This document shows positions 49,801-62,100 of a stretch of DNA of 64,000 nt, in pieces. Where the stretch lies: the NCBI GenBank assembly GCA_002914805.1, contig JXTB01000006.1, forward strand, positions 1,146,322 to 1,210,321, read 5' to 3'. The first letter of the stretch is position 1. The number at the start of each line of letters is the position of its first letter. Below the pieces are notes generated by a model, which was not told the origin of the DNA, did no database searches, and worked only from the letters and a program-made list of their open reading frames with translations. The DNA is from Parasponia andersonii. Its lineage: Eukaryota > Streptophyta > Magnoliopsida > Rosales > Cannabaceae. The position numbers and the translations under genes were made by a program.

Positions 49801-52800
49801 GCTTCCAGTAGAGCCCCTTGTGGAGGAATGTGAGAAAAGGTGGTTTTCCTGCCCTTCCATTTTGGTTCTTATTATTGTAGTTTTGCCAGCATTTCTTATG
49901 TTTTATTATATTATGCTAGGAATCGACTTCGTTTACTCACTCAGTTCTTGGAGCATCTTGTGAGTGAGGGAAGCCAAGATGTGCATGTCCACAATGCACT
50001 AGGGAAAATCATTATTGAAAGCAACAACAACCCAGAGCACTTCCTTACCACCAACCCATATTATGATTCTCGTGTTGTCGGTAAATATTGTGAGAAACGT
50101 GATCCTACCCTGGCTGTTGTTGCTTACCGGCGAGGACAGTGTGATGATGAGCTCATCAATGTGACAAATAAAAATTCTCTGTTTAAATTGCAAGCAAGGT
50201 TTGTGATATAATTTCTTTTTTCATTTCTTTTTCCTATCTTATACCATCACTTGGTGCTTTGGGTATACTTAATTGTTCCTTTTTTACAGATATGTGGTTG
50301 AAAGGATGGATGGTGATCTCTGGGAGAAAGTTCTTAACCCTGATAATGGCTATAGAAGACAGCTCATTGATCAAGTTGTCTCTACAGCTTTGCCTGAAAG
50401 CAAGAGCCCAGAGCAGGTTTCTGCTGCTGTTAAGGCTTTCATGACTGCTGATTTGCCCCATGAATTAATTGAGCTTCTTGAGAAGATTGTGCTTCAAAAC
50501 TCTGCTTTCAGTGGCAACTTCAATCTTCAAAACTTACTTATTTTGACAGCCATAAAGGCAGATCCATCTAGAGTTATGGATTACATCAATAGACTGGATA
50601 ATTTTGATGGACCTGCAGTTGGGGAAGTAGCTGTGGAAGCTCAACTTTTTGAGGAAGCATTTGCAATTTTCAAGAAGTTTAACTTGAATGTTCAAGCTGT
50701 CAATGTTTTGTTGGATAACATTCGAAGCATTGAACGGGCTGTGGAGTTCGCGTTCCGTGTTGAGGAGGATGCTGTTTGGAGCCAGGTTGCAAAGGCTCAA
50801 CTCAGAGAAGGACTAGTGAGTGATGCAATTGAGTCATTCATTCGTGCCGATGATGCCACTGAATTCCTGGATGTTATTCGTGCTGCTGAAAATGCTAATG
50901 TCTATGATGACTTGGTGAGGTACCTTCTGATGGTCAGGCAGAAGGTGAAAGAGCCAAAGGTGGACAGTGAACTTATTTATGCATATGCCAAGATTGAGAA
51001 GCTGGCTGAGATTGAAGAATTTATTCTTATGCCAAATGTAGCCAATCTCCAGAATGTGGGTGACCGCTTGTACGATGAAGCATTATATGAGGCAGCAAAA
51101 ATTATATATGCTTTTATATCGAACTGGGCTAAATTGGCCGTCACACTTGTGAAGTTGAAACAGTTCCAAGGTGCTGTTGATGCTGCAAGGAAAGCCAACA
51201 GTGCTAAAACGTGGAAGGAAGTCTGCTTTGCTTGTGTTGATGCAGAAGAGTTCCGATTAGCTCAAATTTGTGGGCTCAACATTATTGTTCAGGTACTCTT
51301 TTGCTTTTTTGTTTTTGTGGTTCCTTTAAGCTTCGAGTCTATTGACAGCAAGCTTTAGTTTGCCTGGATCTTTTGGAGATATGGTATACCAAGGGAATGC
51401 TTGTGTTGAGCTTTCTCTTGTTATGTAACCCTCACAAGCTTTAATGTCGTGATCACCTAATCAAGTTATTATTGCTCCTTGCTCAGAATTCATGCATATG
51501 TCTGTTCATTTGCTTATAGAAGTTGTTCATTTGGCTTCTGCAGGTTGATGACTTGGAAGAGGTGAGTGAATATTACCAGAATAGAGGATGCTTCAATGAG
51601 CTGATATCTCTTATGGAGAGTGGTCTAGGGTTAGAACGTGCACATATGGGTATCTTTACAGAGTTGGGGGTTTTATATGCTAGATATCGTCCAGAGAAGC
51701 TCATGGAGCATATCAAATTGTTCTCAACTCGTCTCAATATTCCCAAGCTTATACGAGCTTGTGATGAACAACAGCATTGGAAGGAACTTACTTATTTGTA
51801 TATCCAGTATGATGAGTTTGATAATGCTGCAACCACCATCATGAACCATTCTCCTGAAGCATGGGACCACATGCAGTTCAAAGATGTGGCAGTCAAAGTT
51901 GCTAATGTTGAGCTATACTATAAGGCTGTGCACTTCTACTTGCAAGAACATCCGGATCTTATTAATGATCTTCTCAATGTGCTTGCACTTCGCGTGGACC
52001 ATACACGTGTTGTTGACATTATGCGAAAGGTAATTAATTTTTCCCATATTTTTTCATTGGTTTTGTAGAATATGACGTATTTTCTTTTCCTAAAAAAAAA
52101 TTGTCCCTACTTCTTGCAAACTAATTCTCTCTCTCTCTCTCTCTCTCTTTTCTTATCAAAATTAGGCTGGTCATCTGCGCTTAGTGAAGCCCTACATGGT
52201 TGCTGTTCAGAGCAACAATGTATCAGCTGTAAATGAGGCTTTGAATGAGATATATGTTGAGGAGGAAGACTATGATAGATTGCGTGAATCAATTGATTTG
52301 CATGATAACTTTGACCAAATAGGTCTTGCACAGAAGGTTAGATACAATATTTTATTCAATGATTTGCCTGGTAATGAATAAAAATGCACAAGCCCTCATA
52401 GTTATGTTTCTGTACAGATTGAGAAGCACGAGCTTCTTGAGATGAGGCGTGTTGCTGCTTACATATACAAAAAGGCTGGTCGATGGAAGCAGTCTATTGC
52501 ATTGTCTAAGAAGGACAATCTTTACAAAGATGCCATGGAGACAGCCTCACAATCTGGCGACCGTGAACTTGCTGAGGAATTGCTTGTTTATTTCATTGAG
52601 CAGGTACCTGTTTCAATATTTTTGTTGTTTCTTCCCTTACACTTTTCAATTTGAGATATAGACTTCCAGTGTAAGTACTTCATTTTTTTTTTTAATGAGT
52701 TGGGACTTGTGTATCTCGTTTGGACTTTTCAGGGCAAGAAGGAGTGCTTCGCATCGTGTCTCTTTGTTTGTTATGATTTAATTCGGGCTGATGTTGTCAT

Positions 52801-53610
52801 CGAGCTTGCATGGATGAACAATATGATTGATTTTGCTTTTCCTTATCTGTTGCAGGTAAACTAACTGAATTTATCTAATTAATTTGTTTTCCGACATGTT
52901 TGGGGTGTTTTATTGGGGGTTAGTGGGTGGGTAAAGGTGTTGTTTTGTTCTTGCTGCTGCTTGGTTTGGTCAGTTTTCACCTTCTGACTTGAAGGCATAT
53001 TCTGTGCACTGAAAGTTAAAATATAGTTCCGTGTCTCTGTTTTGCTCACTTTGCATGGTTTCGGACTTTCGGTGGTGTTTTGATGGATGATCAAGGGTGT
53101 CGTACTTTGATGTATGTATTTACTTAAGCTTTCCGTTTGCTTTTGCAGTTTATCCGTGAATACACAGGTAAAGTTGATGAACTTGTGAAGGACAAAATTG
53201 AAGCTCTGAATGAGGTTAAGGCTAAAGAAAAGGAAGAGAAGGACGTTATTGCTCAGCAGGTATTTACTTTGGAGCAGTCTGATCTTCCATTTTCTTTACA
53301 CAGAAAGGGTCTTTCTCTGTCTCGCATTTTGCATCCATTGTGTGCTAAAGTTTGTAGTATTTGACAGGGGTTGATGTTATTAATGTCCATCTCTTCTTTG
53401 CTTTTTCTTTTGTCAATAATGTTATATTATTATGTGCTGTTACAGAACATGTATGCTCAGTTGCTGCCTCTTGCTTTGCCTGCCCCACCGATGCCGGGAA
53501 TGGGAGCACAGGGAATGGGTGGAGGTTTTGCGCCACCGGGGCCTATGGGTGGAATGGGGATGCCTCCAATGCCACCCTTTGGCATGCCACCTATGGGGAG
53601 TAGCTACTGA
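41163..53610 (+). CDS. CHC: Clathrin heavy chain, complete, 30 exons, 1,706 aa
   Basis: Heavy chain of the clathrin triskelion that coats vesicles at the plasma membrane and trans-Golgi network. Exons: 41163-41207, 41596-41800, 42821-42909, 43022-43100, 43251-43378, 43702-43800, 43963-44071, 44251-44330, 44419-44646, 44732-44797, 45337-45453, 45895-46092, 46214-46330, 46442-46501, 46749-46835, 47224-47307, 47390-47524, 47623-47685, 47763-47867, 49146-49258, 49364-49616, 49703-49839, 49920-50198, 50290-51292, 51544-52029, 52166-52336, 52418-52603, 52733-52855, 53149-53259, 53446-53610. The sum is 5,121 nt, 1,706 aa plus TGA; Arabidopsis CHC1 has 1,705. The N-terminal beta-propeller spans roughly exons 1-9, the helical CHCR leg exons 10-29, and [19 protein letters not shown] plus a Gly/Met/Pro tail ends the protein. 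All introns are GT-AG except intron 9 (GC-AG). Intron 19 (1.28 kb) carries a LINE fragment. No stop or frameshift; it looks functional. Confidence 0.97.
43818..43896. repeat. (CT)n(CA)n microsatellite in CHC intron 6
   Basis: A CT run passes into a long CA run just 15-20 bp after the exon 6 donor at 43,801. Likely polymorphic in length. Confidence 0.9.
44647..44731 (+). other. GC-AG intron (CHC intron 9)
   Basis: Exon 9 ends ...GTTAGTGGGCAG and the intron starts GCATGT instead of GTxxxx; it ends TTCTTGCAG. Only this junction gives the conserved reading [12 protein letters not shown]. The donor context CAG|GCA fits the strong U1 pairing usual for GC donors. Confidence 0.88.
47930..49040 (-). 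mobile_element. LINE (non-LTR retrotransposon) fragment in CHC intron 19, antisense
   Basis: The minus strand encodes, at 48,610-47,987, a 207-codon frame of the zf-RVT kind found at the C-terminus of plant L1-type LINEs: [18 protein letters not shown], then [20 protein letters not shown] (a Cys/His zinc-binding pattern) and [17 protein letters not shown]. Upstream, at about 48,900-48,620, decayed matches to the preceding linker are readable ([15 protein letters not shown]). The RT core is missing, so it is a 5'-truncated copy. The T/A-rich stretch near 47,905-47,945 would be its 3' end. It lies wholly inside the intron and leaves the exons intact. Confidence 0.85.
52125..52150. repeat. (CT)n run at the acceptor of CHC intron 25
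   Basis: An uninterrupted CT repeat about 15 bp before the exon 26 acceptor (AG at 52,164-52,165). It doubles as the polypyrimidine tract. Confidence 0.85.
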
Positions 53611-53990
53611 GGTGCGGGAGGACTATGAATTTGGAAATCCTTTTCAAAGCCTTGTGTTCTAGTTCGTCGGGCGACCTAGGTGATATCTTTATATTGAAAT
53701 GTAATTTGATGGGGCCTTTTGTGCCATTTCTGTTTTTCTTTGTTTTGATGGGTTGATAAGTGTAGTCAATAATTCTTTTTTGTTCGCCATAGGGGTGTGG
53801 ATATGTCTATGTAATATTCTTTTGGTAGGAGAGGCATTTTTTGGCAGCTGCTGTTGAGACTGAGGGCTAGTCTGGAACTTTCTCCACTGTTCTGTTTCTT
53901 TTTCTCCTGGATAATGTCATCTTTATAAATAGTTTATGTTTTGACTGTTTGTTCAATTTATAGTTTCTAATTTTTTAATTGTCAACAGTG
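53611..53990 (+). other. Probable 3' UTR of the clathrin heavy chain gene
   Basis: T-rich sequence after the TGA, moderate GC, falling to very AT-rich DNA by about 53,950. No definite polyadenylation signal was picked. Confidence 0.45.
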
Positions 53991-55240
53991 TCATTCGTGT
54001 TCTAAATTTCACTTTTATTAATACCTTATGTTTTGAACGTATTTTGAACGTATGTTCAATATCCGAATTGACATTTTAATTAATATTTTTATACTTAATG
54101 TTTTGCTTATTTATTTAATTTATACATTTTTTTTAATATATGAACACCTGTCACTGACATTTTAAAACTGTTATAAATTTATAACTTTCTTATTCTAACC
54201 CCAAATTGATGGGATTAATTTATTGAAATTAAATATTAATTAATGAAATTATGGATTCTTTGAATGTTCTTTTTTCCTGCAACTAAACCCATCGGCTTAA
54301 AACCTTTGGAACCGATTTTCAGTTGTACTTTTTCTTCGGTCCCCAACATGCCGTATGGAGTGTAAATACACAAAAAAAATAATAATAATAAAGAAAATCA
54401 AGATCACAGTTTAAAAAATCTGGATGCTCCTTGGGTATCGACACAATAATGAAATTGAGTCTTTCCCCAATATTTGACCAAAAAAAGCAGCAATTTGATC
54501 CCCAAAATACCAACACTTGCTAGTTGAAATTGAGTAATTTATGCGAGAAAACCAAACCAGTAACCATATACATAGCATCTAAAATCAGATCTTCAAGTAC
54601 CCATGATCTATTGACAACCATATTACAACACAAAAGAAATTACACAACCAACATCGCAAATCACAACAACACAACTTTTGAGGACTCCTCTTTATTCAAC
54701 AGTCAGATCGCTCATAAGCCTACTCCTTGAAACAATATAGTGGCAATCAACGTCGCCAACCCTAGAATGCCCAAGCCTTGACTAACAATTACCATACTTG
54801 CATGCTGGAATTTTGGCTAGCTTAATTTTTGTATTTGTTTTGCGCTTTATCTTTATGCATGATTATTTTGAGTCTAAATAAAGTATACTGTAATTAGTTT
54901 AATTCATCCCAAAATATTTCTAATGCTCTTCGTAGTTATTTATTTATTATTTAATTTGTTCGTGTGTATTTGCATTCTAGGGCATTATAGCGGGGTCTTC
55001 TTGAGTGTACGTACAAAAAAAATTACAAAGATATGATACATTACTTTTTCGTACAATATGAATGCTAAATAATTGTAAAAATACGGTCAATAGATGTAGT
55101 GGCAATTATGTAGTTAAAGCCATTTTTATTAAATTTGTTTACATAATAAAAAGCACAAATAAATAATTTAATTAAAGGCCAATCGCCGCAATTGTAAGCG
55201 CCTACTTTACTACGTGGCAACACCATTCCCTCTTTCCTTT
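53991..55240. other. AT-rich spacer with a short hydrophobic open frame
   Basis: No established gene. On the minus strand 54,795-54,712 reads MVIVSQGLGILGLATLIATI followed by LFQGVGL and a stop: 27 codons with one potential membrane helix, preceded by an acceptor-like TTCCAG. It could be the last exon of a decayed gene or chance. Confidence 0.3.
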
Positions 55241-55243
55241 TTT

Positions 55244-55526
55244 TTTTTTCACATTTTATTTTCTTAATTCTTTTTTTTTTTTTTTTNNTTTTTTTTTTTT
55301 TTTTAAATTTTTAACCATTTTTTTCCTATTGAATCATGCTCTTCCTCTTCTCCTCCCCCCCCTTTTTTTTTTCCTCTCTCTCTCTCTTTTTCTCTCTTCT
55401 ACCTTTATTTTTATTTTTTTTGTTTTTTTTCCACTTTTTTATTTCTTTCTCTAGATACCAGTAACCATCCTGGTTACTAAATTCCTATTGAATCATGCTC
55501 TTCCTCTTCTCCTCCCCTTCTCTCTC

Positions 55527-55573
<47 letters not shown>

Positions 55574-55662
55574 TCTACCTTTATTTTTATTTTTTTTGTT
55601 GTTTTTTTTCCACTTTTTATTTCTTTCTCTAGATACCTGTAACCATTTTAGTTACTAAATTC
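55244..55662. repeat. Pyrimidine-rich block with a 159 bp tandem duplication and two unknown bases
   Basis: A long T run contains N at 55,287-55,288, so its length is not reliable. Two tandem units follow, beginning CCTATTGAATCATGCTCTTC at 55,325 and 55,484. Each has a CT microsatellite, TTCTACCTTTATTTTTATTT, TTTCTTTCTCTAGATACC and a GTAACCAT...GGTTACTAAATTC end. The CT run of unit 2 (about 55,505-55,565) is longer. Confidence 0.85.
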
Positions 55663-57010
55663 AAATATATTACTGGTTACTCTAGTCATCAAAAATCAAT
55701 TTGTTCAGTGGTTACTACTTTCTCTGAACCATTCATCAATTGTTAAATGAGTTACTTTTTTTTTTTGAAAACTAATTTAGTTATTAGTTTCCAATAAGAT
55801 ATCAATTTGATTACTAATTTCTAGAATAGTGGCTAGTTACAATGCCAATCTGATTATTAACAAGTACAATATTGGTTACTAGTTGCAAAGTAAAAAAATA
55901 ATTAAATTAAAAAGAAAACTAAAAGACAAAAATGATTGAAGTAATCCCTATTAATTTGGTCATTTGTTGATGGTTATTAATTACCATTTTGGTTACCTGT
56001 TACCGAATTCTAATATAGTTGTTGGTTTCTTTAGTTACTAATTTCTGATTTTTGGTTATTGGTTACTAATCACAACGATTTGGTTACTAATTTTTTGGTT
56101 ACCGTTAACTAATTTGATTACTAATTTTCTGATTATAGTTAACTAATTTGGATTATTTATTACTTTGGTTATCATTTCTAATTTGGATATTGATTTCAAA
56201 CTAATGGCTAGTTACAAAGATCAATGATTGGATACTGGTAACTCATAACCACTAGTTGTTAAGTTCTCATATAGTTATTGGTTTCTCCAATTACTAGTTA
56301 TTGGATTAATTGGTACTAACTAAGCTCGTAAGTCATTCTTAATGTGGAGGTCTTGGGTTCAAGTAAAGCTGAGGATGCAAAAAAAAATCCTTAAAGTGGA
56401 GATCGGGCCCACAAAGTATACTACAGATAAATAATGACAATGGTTCGTATATAAGAGCCCTAAGTTCACAGGCGAAATAACCCAATAGAGGCTTAAAGTG
56501 ATGATTGTTATAATAAAACTCGTAACTAAGCTAGCAAGTCCTTCTTAAAGTGAAGGTTTAGCCTAATAGAGGCTTCAAATGAGGGTCGTTACAATAAACT
56601 GTGCAACTAACCTTGCAAGTCCTTAAAGTGAAAGTTTTGAGGAAAATCCTTAAATATTATGAGGCCCACAAGATACAGTACAAATAAGTAACTTCAATGG
56701 TCAATATATAAAAGCCGCAAACTCGTAGGCCGCAAGGGGTCTAATGGAGGCTTGAAGCAGGGGAGGTTTCTGGTTTCTTTGATTACTGGTTTCCGGTTTC
56801 TCTGGTTACCAGATAATCACAATAATTTGGTCACTAATTTTCCTGGCTGGAGTTAACTAATTTGGAAACTGATTTTTCTGGTTAATCATTAACTAATTTG
56901 GTTATTGACTAATAGTCATTCCTAATTTAGTTATTAATTTCAACTAATGATTAATTATAAAGATTAATGACTGGTTACTGGTAATTAATAACTACTAGTT
57001 ACCAATTACT
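55663..57010. repeat. Region built from GGTTACT / GTTACTAATTT words
   Basis: Short words such as TTGGTTACTAATTT, TGGTTACTGG, GTTAACTAATTTGG and ACTAGTTACAA recur dozens of times in shifting order without a fixed period. Between 56,320 and 56,760 lies a less repetitive core with its own direct repeats, GCAAGTCCTT-AAAGTGAAGG and GGCCCACAA-GATACAGTACAAATAA, units about 255 bp apart. No coding potential. Confidence 0.7.
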
Positions 57011-57158
57011 ATCATATTAAAAATATGTTTAACTAACTAGATAAAATATTACACAATATGAGAAGCAAACTAAGGCTTCCACTCAAGATAGAACCTGCTC
57101 CAACTATATTATACCAGAATCAAAAATGCAAAAGTAAGTAATCTGAAAGAGTAAAATC

Positions 57159-58490
57159 TGTTGGCAACTTTTATATTGTAACATAACTGGTTTATTTGGT
57201 TATGTTACAATGTGCGACTAAATATTTGATCTAATTAGGTTTTTCAGTATTTGCCTATTGTATGCTTTTAAGTCACAAAATGTGTGATTGTTAGTCATAA
57301 AAATTGGATCATATTGATTATTAGTAATTGAATATTTGTTTAAGAAATAATTACTCTAGTATTTACTCTACAAGGTATTATTTCTTTACAAATATATTCA
57401 CTCATCTAATTATTTATTGATCATGTCTGTTAATGACATTTATGGATAAATTCTAGTATGTAAGAATAGGTAAATGACTCTTACCAAAATCAGTTTTGAA
57501 TATTTGTCTATATTTCATTAAAAAAATTCATTCAAATAAATATTTTAAGTAAATATCCTCCTTAACTCATTTGTGCTAATTCTTAATATTTAAAGTTACT
57601 TTAATTTATCATATAGGCTATCAAAATGATTGAATAATTGACTGTTTTATTTCAGGAAAAAAAATCTAGAAGTTTTCTTTTCTGTTCCAATATGACTGTG
57701 TTGATAGATTATATTGCAATACATGAACAAAATCAACAATTAATTTTTAGATCAGTTTTCTAAGTTTAGTAACGAACTTGGCTGATCTTGCAATTAACCT
57801 AATCAACATTAAATAATCTTGAATATTGTTTTACATAACCCTAATGTGAAAGCTTGCTTTCTCTCTATTTAAAAGCGATTCAAGGATAGCTTTAGGTAGA
57901 GAGCACATATTGTATTTCGACCATTGAGCGTAATAGAAAGATTTTTCTTTTAGCCATTTTCTTAGACATAGGAGTAGTCTTAGTCGTGTGATACAGTACT
58001 TCAGGAGAGGTACTGAATATCTTTGAGAGAAGATTGATATGTAATTGTGAAGGGAGTTGATGAGTAAAGGATCAAACAAAGTCAATAGGAGCTTAACTAT
58101 GAGTGTTCATCTAGAGAACGAACATAGTATATTCAGGAGAAGATCGACTTCGAGTATTTGAAGGAATTTCAAAAGAAAGAAGTCAACCTAAGATGAGTGG
58201 TGCTCGTTAGACACATTGGTGGGATTACATTTTTATTGAGACAATCAAAAGAGGGAGTCTTTTTATTGTATAAGTCGAATTGGTATTTGTATTCATTCAA
58301 ACTTTATTAATAGTATTTATTCTCTTGGCATAGTTCCTTGGACGTAGGTTATCAGGAAATAACTAAACCAAGTAAAAATATCTGATATTATTTTTACTTT
58401 TTCGCTTTTACAACATCCATCCTTTGTTTATAACATAATTAAATAATTGGTTAAATTATTTAATTCTACCAAATCTGAAAAATAGACCTA
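57159..58490 (+). repeat. Presumed 5' LTR of a copia element
   Basis: It begins TGTTGGCAACTTTTATATTG, a common copia LTR start, and stops just before a primer binding site at 58,496. The late part, with AGTTCCTTGGACGTAGGTTA and AACCAAGTAAAAATATCTG, resembles the R/U5 part of such LTRs. No partner LTR is in the window to confirm the edges. Confidence 0.5.
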
Positions 58491-58495
58491 GTAAT

Positions 58496-58507
58496 TGGTA
58501 TCAGGGC
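58496..58507 (+). promoter_or_regulatory. Primer binding site (initiator tRNA-Met type, one mismatch)
   Basis: TGGTATCAGGGC; the usual copia site is TGGTATCAGAGC. It sits directly upstream of gag-like sequence on the same strand. Confidence 0.75.
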
Positions 58508-58539
58508 GAAATACTGATGTTTTAATGAAAACTTGTGGT

Positions 58540-60830
58540 GTATTTGATCTGATTTTTTAGGTATGTCATTCCTTGCTAAAAGGTAGACCTATTTTATGCC
58601 CTCTACTCCTTGATGGCAGGAACTAGTCTTATTGCAAAGCACGCATGAAAGACTTCATTAAGGCTCTTGATGAAAAAGCTTGGAGATCCATTCTTAGGGG
58701 TTGAAGATCTCAACTCTAACCACTAAGGATAAAGAAGGGACAGATGTTCTTAAACCCAAGTTGACGTGGTCATGTGATAATGACAAACTTGCTAATTATA
58801 ATTTCGAGAGTATATATGCTATACTAAATAAAGTAGATGCTATAAGAATTAAGACGATTGCAAATTATGAACCTGCAAAAGAGGCTTGGGATATTTTGCA
58901 AACATATTTTGAAGGTTCTAATGATATGAAAAGAAATAAATTAATCATGTTAACCTCTAAATTTAAGGAATTGAGAATGAGAGAAGATATAATCTTGTCT
59001 GAATATTTTACTAAGCTTTACGATATTTCTAATGATTCTTTTGCTCTTGAAAACTATTTTCAGATACTAAAATCGTTAGAAAAATTTTCTGTTCATTGCG
59101 AGATAGGTTTTAACCAAAGCTCACTGCTGTAAAAGAGAGCAAGAACCTTGATATAATAAAAGTTGAGGAATTGATCGGATCACTTCAGACATATGAGATC
59201 TCAAGTAGAGAGAGAAAGCCCCATAATCAACATCTAAATCTGCTAATGAAGATGATGATAATCTTACATTATTGACAAAAAATTCCAATAGATTTTTGAA
59301 AACGATGGGCAAGAATACAAAATCGGGCAACACTAATAAAGTTATAAATTTTCCTAAATCTGATTCTTCTTAAAAAAGGGAATCTAATGCAAAGAATGCG
59401 AGGAGTATGGTCACATGCAATCTAAGTGTGCCAGTATCCTGAAGAAGTCCAAAGCCATAACCTCTACTGAGAATGATGAAGAATTAGAAGGCAATCAAGA
59501 GGAGGATGATCATATAACTAATTATGTAGTCTTTGGTATTTCTTTGGTTTCAGATGACATTTATTCTATGTAGAAATTTTTAGGTCATATTGCAACACTG
59601 ACTGCATCTGGCAGTCATGCTATAACATCAACGATAGGAAAGAATAATGAAGCTGATTCTAACAATGATAAATCTGAACTGGATGACGAATCAATTTGAG
59701 AATCATATAAGAATATATATTCTTAGTGGATTAGAGTAGTAAATCAGAATCGCCCTCTTGAAAGGAGAATTTCTGCACTTATTGAATTCGAGGAAAACTC
59801 AGAGATCAAAGTTTAGAAATTGGAGGCCTTAATGGCTAAAAAGGAAGCAAAATTAAAAAAAGGTTTGAGCTAATCTTGAAAAGACTCAAAAGTCCTTAAA
59901 AATGTGGAATTCTAGAACTGAAAAGCTTGATCATATTCTGTTTGTTAGTAAATCCAGTTCTGTTCATAAAGGACTTAGATTTAAAGGTGAGCACTTTAAT
60001 TTAAAAACTATGTTTGTTAAGAGTTCTTTTTCTAACTATGTTGCAGGAACTAGTACTGATGTTGCAACATAGAAATATCATGTTGCAATATACAATAAAT
60101 CAGCTAGACCTACATCTATTTTAGGAAATCATGCTGATGTGACAACATGAAAATTTCTTATTGCAAAACATAGCAAATCAACAACATTTTATTCAATAGA
60201 TAAGTATGGTAAGTTTGATCATACTTGTCATTTCTATGGTGTTGAAGGTTATATCAGACCTCGGTGTTGTACCATGATAAATTTTTTGAAAAATAATTAT
60301 TTTCCACATGTGATTTCTTTCCAAAGAAGAACACCTAGGAAAAAGTTTGATCTTTAAAATAAAACAAGGAAAGTCTGGATAAAAAAAATCATATTTCAAT
60401 TACTTTGATTCTTTTTCTTATATTAGAACATGTGCTACTAACAATAATGAGTGTTCCAAGCACATGACAGATGACAAAATCATACAAGTGGATTAAAAGA
60501 AGAATAGGATAAATAGCTTTACTGATAAAGCTGCAAAAGAATATGGTTCAAAAATGCATGTTACAACACAGCCTGACACTATTATAGATCTAGACAATCA
60601 TATTGCAACATCAACTGAATAAAGAGAGAATGCATCTACTGAACCTGTAGCTGCAGTCAATGATCCAATCAGCAGAGAATCCTCATTCAGGGTAAAGAAA
60701 AATCATCCGTCTGACCTAATGATAGATGGTACTGATGATTTCATGGCTATAAGAAAAAGGTATACAAATTTGATCAAATACTTGCGCTTTTCTTCTTTGA
60801 TTGAGCCTAAAATAAAATCATTATTTTTGA
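58540..60830 (+). pseudogene. Internally deleted Ty1/copia element: gag, fragments of protease and early RT
   Basis: 58,640-59,130 is a UBN2-type gag (MKDFIKALDEKAWRSI, KEAWDILQTYFEGSNDMKRN, LSEYFTKLYDIS). A frame change follows, with ESKNLDTIK-like text near 59,130. A CX2CX4HX4C knuckle, CKECEEYGHMQSKC, is at 59,388-59,429. A second knuckle-like segment, CHFYGVEGYIRPRC, has lost one Cys (about 60,227-60,270). The protease motif start ECSKHMTDDKI is near 60,450. At 60,690-60,830 the text jumps to KKNHPSDLMIDG, the N-terminal region of copia RT, so integrase is deleted. At least ten stops are present and nothing is functional. Order and spacing support one element with a large internal deletion. 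Confidence 0.75.
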
Positions 60831-62100
60831 AAATGTTGAAACAAAGATATAATTTGCAGATATTTCCATAAAATATTTTGACTTTGATTGATTTTTATTC
60901 CTTAAGGAATGCCTTTGGAATATGTTCTATGTGACTTGTTACTTTTTAATTTTATACCAAATTTTGCCTTTTAAAGTTAGGATATTTTTGTCTGAAAACC
61001 TTAAAGGAAATTTAAAAAAAAGATGAATTTTTGTCAATTATGAATTAATTTTCTAATATACAATTTTTATTGTTCTTATCTTTTAAAATCTTTGGATATT
61101 TCAAGAAAAATTGAAAATTTTGAATTATATTTTGACTGACTAACTTTTGATTATTTGATCTCAGTAAAGAATTTATGTGTAAATATGTTTCATAGTCAGA
61201 AAAAAGATACCTACATTGATATGTGAAAGCCATTTATGAGTAATCCTATATTATATATCACAAATATAGTAGAGGATTATCTACCATGTGAAAAGAGTCA
61301 TCTTAGTGATAGAGTTGAAGCTAATGATTGTGAGTACTTCATTTTTGTGTTGTTATAAAAAAATAATAAAAAATGTAGTAGCAATAAACAAATATGTACT
61401 GCTCAAGAAATTACAGCACACACAAAAGCTTGTAATAAATGTGAATTTTCATGGAGATCAACAAAATAGGGTATGTTAGTTAGTTTTCAATTTTTGATGA
61501 TTAGTTTTACTTAAAATTCTCTGAAAATTTTGGAGGATAAAAATGGTAAGGTCTGCCTATTTTAAAGTCATTTTATGATTAATAAAAATTCATCAATTTC
61601 CATTTTCATTTTAGTTTTCCATATAAAAAATTCTGAGTTTGTGGCAAGATGAGGCATATTGTAACATAAGAATAATATATATATATATATACATATATAT
61701 TTTAAAAAAAAGTGGTTAATGGAAAGTATGGTTAGTGATGTCATATGTTGAAACATGTTCCAAAAGATGGCTATTTGATTTCTTAAAATTTTTTGTCTTG
61801 AATTTATTTCTTTTTTCAATTTCAGATAATTGAAGGGTTGTGTATATATATTTCTTTTATCATTATTCTAACTCTAATTTGTTTCCTAATTTGGCCTCAC
61901 TCATTTTCTCTTAGATGAAAATTATTCATTTTTTTCCTGCTTCTTTTGATGCTCTTTCTAGTTTTATATTAAGTCTATAACAATGAAGTTATCTAATACT
62001 ATTTTGCTTTAAGTTTTGCTATGTTCTTATTTATATTAAGTTGTTTCAAGTATTTTTCTTGTTATTTTGATGTTTTGTGTGTTTGTGTATATAGGAGAAT
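60831..62100. other. AT-rich spacer
   Basis: No supported gene; short AT microsatellite at 61,675-61,690. Open frames here are low-complexity. Confidence 0.5.
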
